DNA of 64,000 nt, taken from the NCBI GenBank assembly GCA_017626145.1, contig JAGAJK010000087.1:16430-80429 (forward strand), given 5' to 3'. How positions within the stretch are numbered: the first letter of the stretch is position 1; each line of letters begins with the position of its first letter. The translations under genes were made by a program, and so were the position numbers. Source of the DNA: Clostridia bacterium. Lineage in GTDB: Bacteria > Bacillota > Clostridia > RGIG6154. Positions 1 through 9,158 of the stretch are shown here, in pieces. The notes beneath the pieces are model-generated. The model searched no databases and was not told where the DNA came from. It saw only the letters and a list, made by a program, of their open reading frames with translations.

Positions 1-1
1 A

Positions 2-49
2 AGGTTGATACGTTTCGGTGCGGGCGAGGACAGAATAATTAAATATTAA
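2..49 (+). CDS. possible 3' end of a gene entering from the left
   Basis: Positions 2-46 read as fifteen sense codons ending in the residues GAGEDRIIKY before a TAA at 47-49. An intrinsic terminator hairpin follows 5 bp later, the expected layout for a plus-strand gene end. The tail is too short to identify, and another frame stops at 40-42, so this is a weak call based on position. Confidence 0.25.
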   Translation, partial: RLIRFGAGEDRIIKY

Positions 50-54
50 AAAAG

Positions 55-96
55 AATGTGTTTCAATAAGTGGGTTTTCACAAATTGAAACACATT
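55..96. terminator. bidirectional intrinsic terminator
   Basis: Arms at 55-67 and 84-96 are perfectly complementary over 13 bp, with an extra GTG/CAC pair inside. On the minus strand the stem is followed by a run of six T and more AT-rich sequence, so it ends the minus-strand operon at 102-4059. On the plus strand a shorter T stretch follows, so it may also serve a gene to the left. Confidence 0.75.
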
Positions 97-101
97 TTTA
101 A

Positions 102-1457
102 TTATAAATTTTTAATTTTTACGTTCATAAATGAAAGAGTTGGTATATGATTTGCATAGTCGCAAGGAACAACTCCCATTCTGTTTGCTTTCCAACTGCA
201 ATTTATAACAGCTCCCTTTTCAAGCTTTCTGGGAAAAACAAGTCTTAATTTATCGGGGAAAATTTCCTCAAAGTCACTTATGTGAACTTCGCCACAACTG
301 TCGACGGCATCTATTTCAAGCATTTCGGGAGCACATTCAAAGGTGTATATTTTATCAACAATATTTTCAAAAGTTAAAATAACACTTCCGTCTTTTTGCA
401 TTTCTGCTGATTTTATATCAGGAGCGTTGCATAAGAACTGCTTGTTGTACAACTTGTTTAAAACTGTTTTTGCAAGTCTTTCACCGAATTTTAAATTTGA
501 AAATGCGTCGTTATGTATTCCGTCAGAAAGTGTACCGTCACTTGTAGGGATAACGTAAATATTCTTTTCGTTTTTTAGCTGACGGATATTTTCGTTAACA
601 ACACCCCAGTAAATGCTGTTGCCGGTTCTTGCAATATGTCTGTTAAGCTGAAACATAAAAACAGGTAAATCGGGATTATTTATATCCATGCAAAGCTTTT
701 CTTTCATTTTAAGGAAACGTTCTTTATAAGCTTTGGCATTTGTTTCATTTCCTGTTTCGCTGCAACCCTGATGCCACAAAAAAGCTTTTATGCTTCCGCC
801 TGCAACGTTTATTGAATCAAGCATATTAGAGTATAAAAATTCGTTCCAGTTATTAAGGGTTGAGCCGCCCAAAGCAGACTGAATAAGCCCGATAGGATAG
901 TTTAAGTATCTTTTTAAATACTTTGCGAAAGTAAGGTACATGGAAATACCGCAGTTTGAACCATCTGTATTGGGGCTGTCACAAAAGCTTGAATCCTGCA
1001 AAGGATGAACGGCTAAGTGCCATTCTTTGTCGTTACCTAACAAATGAACGCCGCTTTCTGCAGGGTCATATGCAAAATCCTTTGAATATCCTGCTGAATT
1101 GCTCTGTCCTGCGATGACGAATAAATCTCCAACACCTACGTGGAAAATGCTGTCACCTCTTCGCGACCATTCCATAAACTCGGGATGGTTAAAATTGGCA
1201 CAGGTTTTTATTGTGTAAGGTCCTCCGGTAGGAACTGTCAGAGTAACAGACCACTTTTTACCGTTTAACTTACATTCTTTCCACCAGAAAAGCATTTCCT
1301 GGGTATCCTCGTAAGCAACGGTTGCAAAAACCTTATATTCGCCTTCTTTTGTGCCTTCGGTAATCACACTACCGTTTAAGGTTATTTCCGCAAAACCGTC
1401 TTTTTGCTGAAAAATCTGATAATTTTTTGCTCCGGTTTCAATTACAACTCTGTTCAT
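102..1457 (-). CDS. sialate O-acetylesterase-like SGNH hydrolase
   Basis: The 451-residue protein has a beta-sandwich-like first 105 residues, then the GQSN block of sialic acid-specific 9-O-acetylesterases (G117, Q118, likely nucleophile S119, N120). Near residue 320 a DGIH segment supplies the Asp-x-x-His expected at the end of the catalytic domain, and a beta-rich C-terminal region follows. The family removes acetyl groups from sugars such as sialic acid or xylan; the substrate here is unknown. No signal peptide is visible, so the enzyme is probably cytoplasmic and acts on imported sugars. The ATG is 18 bp downstream of the acyl-CoA synthetase stop with a GAGG upstream, so it is the last gene of a three-gene unit. 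Confidence 0.8.
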   Translation of the reverse strand: MNRVVIETGAKNYQIFQQKDGFAEITLNGSVITEGTKEGEYKVFATVAYEDTQEMLFWWKECKLNGKKWSVTLTVPTGGPYTIKTCANFNHPEFMEWSRRGDSIFHVGVGDLFVIAGQSNSAGYSKDFAYDPAESGVHLLGNDKEWHLAVHPLQDSSFCDSPNTDGSNCGISMYLTFAKYLKRYLNYPIGLIQSALGGSTLNNWNEFLYSNMLDSINVAGGSIKAFLWHQGCSETGNETNAKAYKERFLKMKEKLCMDINNPDLPVFMFQLNRHIARTGNSIYWGVVNENIRQLKNEKNIYVIPTSDGTLSDGIHNDAFSNLKFGERLAKTVLNKLYNKQFLCNAPDIKSAEMQKDGSVILTFENIVDKIYTFECAPEMLEIDAVDSCGEVHISDFEEIFPDKLRLVFPRKLEKGAVINCSWKANRMGVVPCDYANHIPTLSFMNVKIKNL

Positions 1458-1475
1458 ATCAATATAGCCTCATTG

Positions 1476-3185
1476 TTATTCTTCTGTTTTCCCAAGCTCT
1501 TCCTGTTCTAAAACTCTGTACGCAACCTTACCAACCAAGGTTTTAGGAAGAGTATCACGGAATTCAATGTCGTAGGGAATTGCATATTTTGCCATATTCT
1601 TTTTGCAGTACTCTAAAATTAATGCCTTTGTTTCATCAGTTGCAAGAGTTTTATCCTTAAGCATAATAAACGCTTTTACCTTCTGCATTTTGTATGGGTC
1701 TGCAACACCTATAACACAGCTCATCTGAATTAATTCGTGAGCATCTAAAATATTTTCAAGCTGTGACGGATATACGTTATATCCGCTTGTTACAATCATT
1801 CTTTTAATTCTTTGCTTAAAGTATATGAAGCCATCCTCATCCATCATACCAAGGTCACCGGTATGAAGCCATTGCTTGCCGTCAGAATGAAGCTTTAACG
1901 TATTATTTGTTTCTTCCTCCTGGTCCATATATCCTTTCATAACGGTAGGTCCGCAAATGCAGATTTCACCCTCCTGACCGTATGGAACCTCGTCGGTTGT
2001 GTTAACCGCAACAATTTTAAAGAATGTATCAGGGAAAGGAAACCCTATGCTTCCGTCACGTGACATATGTGTAGGTGTAAGACAGCAGGCTGTAACACAT
2101 TCGGTTGTGCCGTAGCCTTCACGTATTATAACCTTTCCGTTATGGTCTTTTAAGAATTTATCAATCTTCTTTTTCAGCTCAACCGATAAAGAATCACCGC
2201 CTGAGAAAACTCCCTTGAAACAGGAAAGGTCTATGTTGTCAAATTTGGGGCTTCGTAAAAATGCCTCGTAAAGAGTAGGAACGCCTGCGATAAAGTTAGG
2301 TCTGTGTTTTTTGATTAAATCTGCACAGCTGTCGGGAGTGAATCTTGGAATAAGAACACATCTTCCTCCGCTTGCAAGCATCGAATGGATTCCTACACCC
2401 AGGCCAAAACCGTGGAATATCGGCATAATGGCAAGCATTTTGTCTCCGGGAGCAAACATTTTGTTTGTGGCAATAACCTGCTTGGCAAGAGCATTGAAAT
2501 TGTAGCTTGTAAGCATAATTCCTTTTGTTTTACCCGTTGTTCCTCCGCTGTAGAGGATAACCGCTGTATCATTACAATCCATAACCGCTTTAGAGACTTG
2601 TGTTTCATCCTTGGCAAGCTTTAAAAAGTCATTCCACATAATAACACAACCATTTTCGGGGAGGTCGATGTTAACCTTTTTCTGCGTTAAGGTGTACGCA
2701 ATTTTCATAAAAGGAGAGAGTGCGTCCTTAACACTTGTAACTATAAGCTTTTTTAAAGCTCCGCTTTTAAGAATGTTTTCAAACTTGGAAAAAGCGATAT
2801 CTATGGTAAGACAGAATTTACTTTTTGATTCTTCAATGTAAAATTCAATTTCCTTTTCTGCAGAAAGAGGATGAATCATATTCGCAATACCGCCGATGTA
2901 GTTTATCGCATAGAAAATGATAACACCCTGGGGTGAATTAGGCATACAAACCGTAACCTTATCACCTTTACGCACCCCTATTTTGTGAAGCGAGGTTGCA
3001 GCTTCCTTTATTCTTTTTATGAAATCGCTGTATTTTGTTGCCGAACCCATAAAATCAAAAGCAATGTAATCGGGATAAGCTTTTGCACTCTCTTCGATTG
3101 CGTCAAATATTGTTCCGTCGCTGTAGGTAAGCGAGGCAGGAACATCACCTAAATTTTCAAGCCATGGTGCGTTTAACTGCGTCAT
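1476..3185 (-). CDS. AMP-binding acyl-CoA synthetase / acid-CoA ligase
   Basis: This 569-residue member of the ANL adenylating superfamily would activate a carboxylic acid with ATP to an acyl-adenylate and then a CoA thioester. It has the P-loop-like YSGGTTGKTKG motif near residue 213, GYGTTE, the HTGD hinge region, the IKRMIVTSGYNVYP core and a C-terminal PKTLVGKV segment with the expected catalytic lysine. I chose the ATG at 3185 over an upstream in-frame start at 3233 because AAGGAGG lies 9 bp before it. It overlaps the end of the upstream acyltransferase gene by 29 bp, indicating translational coupling. The acid substrate cannot be read from the sequence. Confidence 0.88.
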   Translation of the reverse strand: MTQLNAPWLENLGDVPASLTYSDGTIFDAIEESAKAYPDYIAFDFMGSATKYSDFIKRIKEAATSLHKIGVRKGDKVTVCMPNSPQGVIIFYAINYIGGIANMIHPLSAEKEIEFYIEESKSKFCLTIDIAFSKFENILKSGALKKLIVTSVKDALSPFMKIAYTLTQKKVNIDLPENGCVIMWNDFLKLAKDETQVSKAVMDCNDTAVILYSGGTTGKTKGIMLTSYNFNALAKQVIATNKMFAPGDKMLAIMPIFHGFGLGVGIHSMLASGGRCVLIPRFTPDSCADLIKKHRPNFIAGVPTLYEAFLRSPKFDNIDLSCFKGVFSGGDSLSVELKKKIDKFLKDHNGKVIIREGYGTTECVTACCLTPTHMSRDGSIGFPFPDTFFKIVAVNTTDEVPYGQEGEICICGPTVMKGYMDQEEETNNTLKLHSDGKQWLHTGDLGMMDEDGFIYFKQRIKRMIVTSGYNVYPSQLENILDAHELIQMSCVIGVADPYKMQKVKAFIMLKDKTLATDETKALILEYCKKNMAKYAIPYDIEFRDTLPKTLVGKVAYRVLEQEELGKTEE

Positions 3186-4059
3186 AATCAATTTCCTCCT
3201 TAGCAGGTCTGTCAAGCAAATCCGGGTTTTCAAGAATATATTTTAAAATTCGTATCGTTTTGGAGTAATAAAAACCATCTGCTATACGTTCATCTATTGT
3301 AAGCCCTAAATCTACCGTTTTTCTCATTTCATAGCTTCCGTCAGGAGAAAATACAGGCTTGTCGTAAATTTTGCCCACTACTACAAAAATTGAATTTGTT
3401 CCCCAGTTTGTCAGGTGATGGTACCCTGCAGGAAGTCCTATTGAGCCAAAGTTTGATAAAAATACCGTAGCCTGATTAGGGTCGGTTTTAACCAGTGATT
3501 CAGGCACAAGACCGTAATTGTCAAGCTTTTTGTAGCACCACATAAGGAAAGAAAGAATCGGGAAGGGGAGCTTCTTCATCATATCCATTGCATCCGTCGT
3601 GTTATCCTTTTGCGTATCACTTTTACATACTGCAATTTCCTTAACAAGCTTTTCGTGAATAGAATCGATAGTGTCATCTTCTGAAAAATTCATAAAAGCA
3701 AGTGATTCAAGAGCCTTATCGTTAAACTGTTTTTTTACTGTAAAGGCTGCTGAAAAAGTCCTTCTCTGATATACTCTGTTTCTTTTTACGAAACGGTTCA
3801 TTTTCGGACGAAGCTGAAGAATTTTACCGAAAGAAGCAATAAACGCCTGAAAAAGTGTGTAGGGTGCACCGCTGCAGCTTTTATTTTTTTCTTCAATGAA
3901 AGCAAGAAGATTCGTAACATCGATGCTCTCACTTATAAAAGCTTCATTATCACAACGGTTCGGGTATATAAAAGGCATTATAACGTGCATTGAATCAATA
4001 TCCTTAATCCATACACCGTCTCTTCTGTCGCCTATTTTTTTCTTTTTATTCATATTCAT
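3157..4059 (-). CDS. condensation/E2-type acyltransferase-like protein
   Basis: The 300-residue protein resembles the chloramphenicol acetyltransferase / 2-oxoacid dehydrogenase E2 catalytic fold. The segment from about residue 205 (NFGSIGLPAGYHHLTNWGT) and the C-terminal DERIADG (256-262) align by pattern with the E2 strand and its DHRxxDG signature. The catalytic histidine of that signature is glutamate here (E257), so classic CoA acyltransfer is doubtful. No lipoyl domain is present. It overlaps the AMP-ligase gene by 29 bp and is led by its own sigma-A promoter. I infer that it handles or binds the acyl-CoA made by its neighbour; a non-catalytic role is possible. Confidence 0.7.
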   Translation of the reverse strand: MNMNKKKKIGDRRDGVWIKDIDSMHVIMPFIYPNRCDNEAFISESIDVTNLLAFIEEKNKSCSGAPYTLFQAFIASFGKILQLRPKMNRFVKRNRVYQRRTFSAAFTVKKQFNDKALESLAFMNFSEDDTIDSIHEKLVKEIAVCKSDTQKDNTTDAMDMMKKLPFPILSFLMWCYKKLDNYGLVPESLVKTDPNQATVFLSNFGSIGLPAGYHHLTNWGTNSIFVVVGKIYDKPVFSPDGSYEMRKTVDLGLTIDERIADGFYYSKTIRILKYILENPDLLDRPAKEEIDYDAVKRTMA

Positions 4060-4086
4060 ACCTCACAAAAGCATACTTATATGCAA

Positions 4087-4115
4087 ATTATACTATAACT
4101 TGTCGAATAAGTCAA
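4087..4115 (-). promoter_or_regulatory. sigma-A promoter of the acyltransferase operon
   Basis: On the minus strand TTGACT (4110-4115) and TATAAT (4087-4092) are separated by exactly 17 bp. The first gene starts about 28 bp downstream with an AGGT-type ribosome site. The promoter sits just after the terminator of the GH38-like gene, separating the two transcription units. Confidence 0.8.
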
Positions 4116-4120
4116 ATTTA

Positions 4121-4160
4121 AAAGGTTGCAGGTACTATTTATAGTGTAACTGCAACCTTT
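4121..4160 (-). terminator. intrinsic terminator after the GH38-like gene
   Basis: AAAGGTTGCAG (4121-4131) pairs with CTGCAACCTTT (4150-4160), with an inner ACTAT/ATAGT pairing. On the minus strand a TTTTAAATTT stretch overlaps and follows the stem. It lies 5 bp after the stop codon of the GH38-like gene. Confidence 0.75.
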
Positions 4161-4164
4161 ATTA

Positions 4165-7100
4165 CTAAATTTCTTTTGTTATACCGCAGAAGGTATCACT
4201 CATTTTACCGCAGAAACCGTCTTTATCTACAGCACAAACTTTATAGTAATACGCGGTATGTGTTTTTAAGTTTTTGTCTTCATAACGTGCTACCTTGTAT
4301 TCTTCGGGGTAAACGTTACATAAAAAGGTATTATCATTTGCTTCGAAATTTTCATTCTCGCTGCGATACAGCTTGTAGTGGGAGAATTTTTCTTCTGTGT
4401 TTTGTCCCCATAAAAGATACAATTGTCCGTCGTTTTCCCCACAGGCTGCCATTGGTTTTGAAATAAGACCTGTATAAACCGCCCCTACAGACAAAGCGTC
4501 AGAACACATGGTGTCTTTTGTTAAAGGAATACGTACGGAATCCTTTAAAAGTCTGAAGGTATGAAAATTACTGTCATTTCCACTATACATCTGCTCATCG
4601 ACGGTGTTTTTCACAGTATCAATATTTCCTAAAACAGAGCTTGTTATTTCTGTGTCACAGTCGTTACCGTACAGACGGAGTATAAGTCCTTTGGTATCAT
4701 CAGCAGGCTTTAAGCATAAAAATCTTAAATCCTTGTCAATTTCAATAAAGCTTTGCTCTGTCTTGTCGAAAGTCCCTTTTTGCGTAGAAATTTCCGTCAT
4801 ATAAAGCGGTGTTTCAAGTCTTTCTGCCATAGAATCAATTTTTGCAGACTTGTAATTCATGAGGTATGAGGTTATGGAGTAACGGAACCGCAAGTCAAGA
4901 TGACTTCCGCCGATGCAGTGCATCTGAAGCCAGTCGTTCGCAACGTACATAAACATTTTTGAGCTGTCTCCTGCATTTGCAAAATCCGTTTTATCGGGGT
5001 GAATGTGATCAAATTCAACCAAGGTTGAATCGGGTGAAAAGCAGGCAACACCAAAATCATTGTTTTCGGCGGCGCACCAGGAACGCATTGCCATATAAAC
5101 GTCAGTTCCGTGTCCTGTTACATCTTTAGCGTATTCGCAGACACAGCCGTTTAAATGGCAGTACCTTTTTGCTTTCTCAACCAAAAACGGAAACGAAATA
5201 TAAAGATAACGCAGATAGCGGTTTTTGTTAATCATATCCTTAACGTGGAACAGTTTATTATCAAAATCTATACGTTTTTCGTAGTTGATAAGAGTAACCT
5301 TCTGAACAATTTCCGTACCAAGACCCTCGATTTCATTTTTTACAATTACAGTTGTCTTTTCAGGCTCCGTAATGATTTCAAAATCAGCATTTAATGCCGT
5401 TTTAAACGTTTGATGATTATCATTTGTATAAATAATTTCATTTGCTCCGTAAGGTGAATTCAAATCAAGTAGTTCTTTATTTAATAATTTATCGAAAACA
5501 GAATATAAAGCACCGCTTTCTTTAAAAGTAACCTTATAAAATTTATTTTCAATTACAGGCGGAGCGGAAGAAATTTCTTTTACTTTATCGTAAGGCAAAA
5601 AATCCTTTTTAGGAACGGTTATGTATCCAAAAGGCGGAACATTAACTGTTTTATAACCAAAATCGGTTTCAATAAGCTCTTTTCTTTCCTGAAGAGTTGA
5701 GTTAAAAACAACCACACTTTCTTCTTTGGCAGAAATCTTTGACGTAATCAAAGCTAATGTTTTTTTTGTTTCTTCGGTTGCGGTGTTACGCGCCTTGTTT
5801 ATCCAGTCACGGTGTTGCATCCAGGTTTCGTATACACGTCTGCCCTGATATCCGCTAGTACCGTAAGAGTGCTCATCGTTATATAACAAATAATCCCACG
5901 CCCGTCTGAAATCTTCTTTGGGATATTTGTAATTATTATCGAGTAAACAGGCAATCGTTGACCATTTTTCTGCATCGGGAAGTATTCTGTCGACTTCAAA
6001 TTTATCTGCAAGAAGCTCCGGTGTCGAAACTGGATGCTGATACCATCCACCGGTAATATCACCTTTTAAAATGGGAATTTTATCATCGAATTTTTCTCTT
6101 AAAATGTTAAAAGGAGTATCAGGATTTCCCAAAGCTCTTATTTGAGGGAATTTCCATTTTTCGTTCCAGTCCCTGATAGAGTCACAAAGAGCAAGATTAG
6201 GCTCCTGGTCGTCGCTGTAGCAGGCAAAAAGCCAGGTGTCGTAAGGATATTTTTCTTCTATTTTCGGAAGCTGTCTGCTCATATGGTATTCAACACTTTT
6301 AAGACTGTTGTAGGTAAATCCGTTCTGCGGATGAAACCCGAATTCATTTCCTCCGTGACCGTACTGGGTCGAACACCATACTAAAATTCTGTTCTTCTTG
6401 TCATCTTCCCAGTAAAACACCATAGGCAGATTTGAATCGTACCTTACATCTATTCTTGAGCCTCCGCCACTTGTGTTGGTATCCCATATACAGCTGTCGT
6501 TGGTTCTGTTCATTTCCCATAAGGTAGAGTATATCGGATTCCAGTGGTTAGGTGCAAAAATCAGATTTTTGTATCCTGCTTCGCTGTATGCCTGAATAAG
6601 TGACGGACTTAACCCGTTGTTGTCAATCATACTCAAAGTTTCGGTTTTAACGCCCCAATTTTTAAGCAAACGCTTCTTTTCATATGCACTTCTGCACATT
6701 TCTTCAAGACCGTAAACCTGCGTGTGATTTCCTGCAACTCCTCCGCAAACACCTATTTTCCCTGTTTTTATATAATTGTCAATAAGTCTTTTACACTTTT
6801 CACCATCGCGGTCCTGCATATAATTGTTGAAAAACCAAGTGCCTTCCATAGTGTAACGGTACCTGTCGTTTTCGTCACGATTTTCTGTTTCGTCGCAAAG
6901 ATTTTGTGCCATATCGGTAAAGCGGCAGCTTTCAAAACGTTGGATATACTGGGAATTATGAAGTCCTATATCGGTGTGGGAGGAAATCATTGCGAAAAGT
7001 GTCCATTCTCTTGGCTTTTTCCATAAAACAGAAACGGAGTATAAAATATTTTCATTTTTATCGCAGAAAACAAAATCTGCTTCCACATCCGTATCTTGAA

Positions 7101-7293
7101 TGGGAAGCATAGCAAAGGTTGTGCCTTTACCATTGTTAAAAGCAACATCAATTTTGTCAACTATTTTGTTATTTCCACTTAATACCGAAAGAAAGAGATG
7201 AGAAGCATATTTTGTTTCAAATTCAATATTAATTCTTTGTTTGTTATCCCGTGTTACCATAGAAACCGGGGTAATGTTCAGACTTTTAATCAT
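4165..7293 (-). CDS. GH38-like (alpha-mannosidase-fold) protein with C-terminal Fn3-like domain
   Basis: The 1042-residue protein has a small N-terminal domain, then a segment like the GH38 N-terminal domain beginning SSHTDIGLH (H106, D108), which corresponds to the usual metal-binding His-x-Asp. The later SMIDNNGLSPS stretch occupies the place of the GH38 nucleophile loop, usually D-x-F-G. A long beta-sandwich region follows, and the last 90 residues look like a fibronectin type III domain. There is no signal peptide, so it is probably cytoplasmic. The ATG at 7293 has AGGAG 7 bp before it and starts 2 bp after the lactonase stop; an upstream start at 7314 is less likely. It is the last gene of the sugar-acid operon. 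Loops differ from typical mannosidases, so specificity is uncertain. Confidence 0.7.
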   Translation of the reverse strand: MIKSLNITPVSMVTRDNKQRINIEFETKYASHLFLSVLSGNNKIVDKIDVAFNNGKGTTFAMLPIQDTDVEADFVFCDKNENILYSVSVLWKKPREWTLFAMISSHTDIGLHNSQYIQRFESCRFTDMAQNLCDETENRDENDRYRYTMEGTWFFNNYMQDRDGEKCKRLIDNYIKTGKIGVCGGVAGNHTQVYGLEEMCRSAYEKKRLLKNWGVKTETLSMIDNNGLSPSLIQAYSEAGYKNLIFAPNHWNPIYSTLWEMNRTNDSCIWDTNTSGGGSRIDVRYDSNLPMVFYWEDDKKNRILVWCSTQYGHGGNEFGFHPQNGFTYNSLKSVEYHMSRQLPKIEEKYPYDTWLFACYSDDQEPNLALCDSIRDWNEKWKFPQIRALGNPDTPFNILREKFDDKIPILKGDITGGWYQHPVSTPELLADKFEVDRILPDAEKWSTIACLLDNNYKYPKEDFRRAWDYLLYNDEHSYGTSGYQGRRVYETWMQHRDWINKARNTATEETKKTLALITSKISAKEESVVVFNSTLQERKELIETDFGYKTVNVPPFGYITVPKKDFLPYDKVKEISSAPPVIENKFYKVTFKESGALYSVFDKLLNKELLDLNSPYGANEIIYTNDNHQTFKTALNADFEIITEPEKTTVIVKNEIEGLGTEIVQKVTLINYEKRIDFDNKLFHVKDMINKNRYLRYLYISFPFLVEKAKRYCHLNGCVCEYAKDVTGHGTDVYMAMRSWCAAENNDFGVACFSPDSTLVEFDHIHPDKTDFANAGDSSKMFMYVANDWLQMHCIGGSHLDLRFRYSITSYLMNYKSAKIDSMAERLETPLYMTEISTQKGTFDKTEQSFIEIDKDLRFLCLKPADDTKGLILRLYGNDCDTEITSSVLGNIDTVKNTVDEQMYSGNDSNFHTFRLLKDSVRIPLTKDTMCSDALSVGAVYTGLISKPMAACGENDGQLYLLWGQNTEEKFSHYKLYRSENENFEANDNTFLCNVYPEEYKVARYEDKNLKTHTAYYYKVCAVDKDGFCGKMSDTFCGITKEI

Positions 7294-7295
7294 AG

Positions 7296-8240
7296 TTATT
7301 CTCCTGTAACGCAAATAGCTTCTTTTATATCTGAAACCTTATCCGTAAGGTTGAAATCTTTATCCAGTACCGTTATGTCATTGCTGAACTGATTTGTGCA
7401 AACTATATACTCGCCGAAAAAGTCAAAATCCCTTGGAAAGTTGCCGTGACAGGAATAAGCGGATATAAGTTCTAATTTTCTTCCGTCAAAATTAAGCTCG
7501 GCAATAGAATTATGTCCTCTGTTGGAAACATAAATTTTATCATTTTTTAAACGTATTGCAGAAGCAAAGCTTTCACCCGTAAAATCTGCAGGAAGACAGC
7601 TTTTTGTATCAAGCAAAGTACATTTTGCATCGTTGTACGAAAAAACCGAAACTGTAGATTTAAGCTCATTTACCACGAACATATATTTTCCGTCGTCGGA
7701 AAAAACAAGATGTCTTGCTCCGTGACCGTCGGGAACCTTAACAGAATTTACAACATTTAAATTTTTGTCGTAAAAGAACACCGTATCAAGTCCTAAATCG
7801 CAGACTGCAATATATTTTTTATCCGGGGTAACTCCCGTAAAATGGGTGTGGGCTTTATCCTGACGAGGTAGATTTGGACCATATCCTTCGTGAACCTTAA
7901 GTAAATCAGGCGTTCTGAAAACACTTCCCGAAATGTAGTTTGCACAGAAAATTTCACCATTGTATTCTGTTAAATGGCAAGCAACTTCCCCTTTGGTTGA
8001 AATGGGTGAAGTCGGTTTTGTTAATACTCCATCTTCTGCAATCTCTGCGGTTACAATACCGCTGTCGTTGGAATTTTCAAAAGGTGCACGAAGAAGAATA
8101 TGCATTTTTTTATCCGATTTAATTGTGTACATCGGTCTGTCAAGAGGCGTAATATCCAAAAATTCAAGCTTACCGTTTTTATTAAGATTATACCTGTAAA
8201 TTCCGCCGTCTTCAGCACATGATGAAACATAAATATTCAT
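7296..8240 (-). CDS. lactonase family protein (seven-bladed beta-propeller)
   Basis: The 314-residue protein matches the 6-phosphogluconolactonase/YbhE propeller family in length and pattern: repeated blades with motifs such as GARHLVFSDDGKYMFVVNEL, and an opening IYVSSCAEDGGIYRYNL. The family hydrolyses aldonolactones, for example 6-phosphogluconolactone, to the open acid. With a mannonate dehydratase and a dehydrogenase in the same operon, an aldono- or uronolactone is a reasonable substrate, but this is inferred from context. The start has AAAGGA upstream. It is 15 bp after the RraA-family gene and 2 bp before the GH38-like gene. Confidence 0.8.
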   Translation of the reverse strand: MNIYVSSCAEDGGIYRYNLNKNGKLEFLDITPLDRPMYTIKSDKKMHILLRAPFENSNDSGIVTAEIAEDGVLTKPTSPISTKGEVACHLTEYNGEIFCANYISGSVFRTPDLLKVHEGYGPNLPRQDKAHTHFTGVTPDKKYIAVCDLGLDTVFFYDKNLNVVNSVKVPDGHGARHLVFSDDGKYMFVVNELKSTVSVFSYNDAKCTLLDTKSCLPADFTGESFASAIRLKNDKIYVSNRGHNSIAELNFDGRKLELISAYSCHGNFPRDFDFFGEYIVCTNQFSNDITVLDKDFNLTDKVSDIKEAICVTGE

Positions 8241-8255
8241 AAAACCAATCCTTTT

Positions 8256-9158
8256 TTAAAGTGCTGACTGAGTATCAGTCGGATCACCGTTAATTGCAAG
8301 GTCATATTCGTGTGACCAGTCCATACCTCTGTATTCAGCAGCTCTGTCGTCATTTTCGATAAAGTCCATAAGAAGGTCAAGCATTTCTTTTGTCCATGTG
8401 TTTTTATCAATCTGTGCAGTAGTGAATTTATTCTGTGTAATCATTTCAAAACCGAACATATCCTTGACCTGGGTTTTTGACGCACCGTCAACAACCTCCG
8501 GGACAAGATGGGATGGAATAAATAATACACCGCCACCTGCGCCAAATACAATATCACCGGGCAGACAAATAGCATTGCCTATTCTTGTTGCCGTGTTAAA
8601 ACCTGTCATAATAAAGTCTCTTATAGGTGTGGGGTCAATACCTCTGAAATAAACCTGAACATCGTCGATTTTTTTCATCTGTTCAACATCACGAACACCG
8701 CCCCAGATAACACCGCCACCTGTTTTGGTTTTATTTTTTATAGCTGTTGTAAGATTTCCGCCTAAAAATGTACCCTTATAAATCTTATCGTACATATCAA
8801 CGACTACAACGTCACCTTCAACTAAGCTGTCGATAACCCATTGATTGTATGTACCTGTTCTGTTTTCTGCTCTTCCCTGATTTTTAACAACCTCGTCAAG
8901 GTCGGGGCGGAAAGGACAGTAAGTAGCAGTTACTGCTCTTCCTATTAACTTTCTTCCGTCATCGTGAAGTGTCTTGAGTCTGCCCTCAAACTGGCTTTCG
9001 TAGCCTTTTACAAATATAGGCTTCCATACTTCCTCTAAAGTAAGATTTCTTAAAGCTTTTAAATACTTGTCCGGCACATAAGGTCTGCCGTCATCAAGTC
9101 TGTCACCTTTCCATTGTGGTGTCAATGCAATAATATCTTCTCTGCAATTAAATTTCAT
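8256..9158 (-). CDS. RraA-family protein (HMG/CHA aldolase or decarboxylase-like)
   Basis: The 300-residue protein carries the RraA-fold signature near the middle (GGGVIWGGVRDVEQM, then PIRDF). The family includes 4-hydroxy-4-methyl-2-oxoglutarate aldolases, oxaloacetate decarboxylases and RNase E regulators. Clostridia lack RNase E in its enterobacterial form, and the metabolic context favours an enzyme acting on a 2-oxo acid. It is longer than the usual 160-230 residues, with extra N- and C-terminal sequence. The ATG at 9158 overlaps the SDR stop as ATGA and is preceded by GGAGG inside the SDR gene. Old annotations call such proteins demethylmenaquinone methyltransferases, which is misleading. 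Confidence 0.75.
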   Translation of the reverse strand: MKFNCREDIIALTPQWKGDRLDDGRPYVPDKYLKALRNLTLEEVWKPIFVKGYESQFEGRLKTLHDDGRKLIGRAVTATYCPFRPDLDEVVKNQGRAENRTGTYNQWVIDSLVEGDVVVVDMYDKIYKGTFLGGNLTTAIKNKTKTGGGVIWGGVRDVEQMKKIDDVQVYFRGIDPTPIRDFIMTGFNTATRIGNAICLPGDIVFGAGGGVLFIPSHLVPEVVDGASKTQVKDMFGFEMITQNKFTTAQIDKNTWTKEMLDLLMDFIENDDRAAEYRGMDWSHEYDLAINGDPTDTQSAL

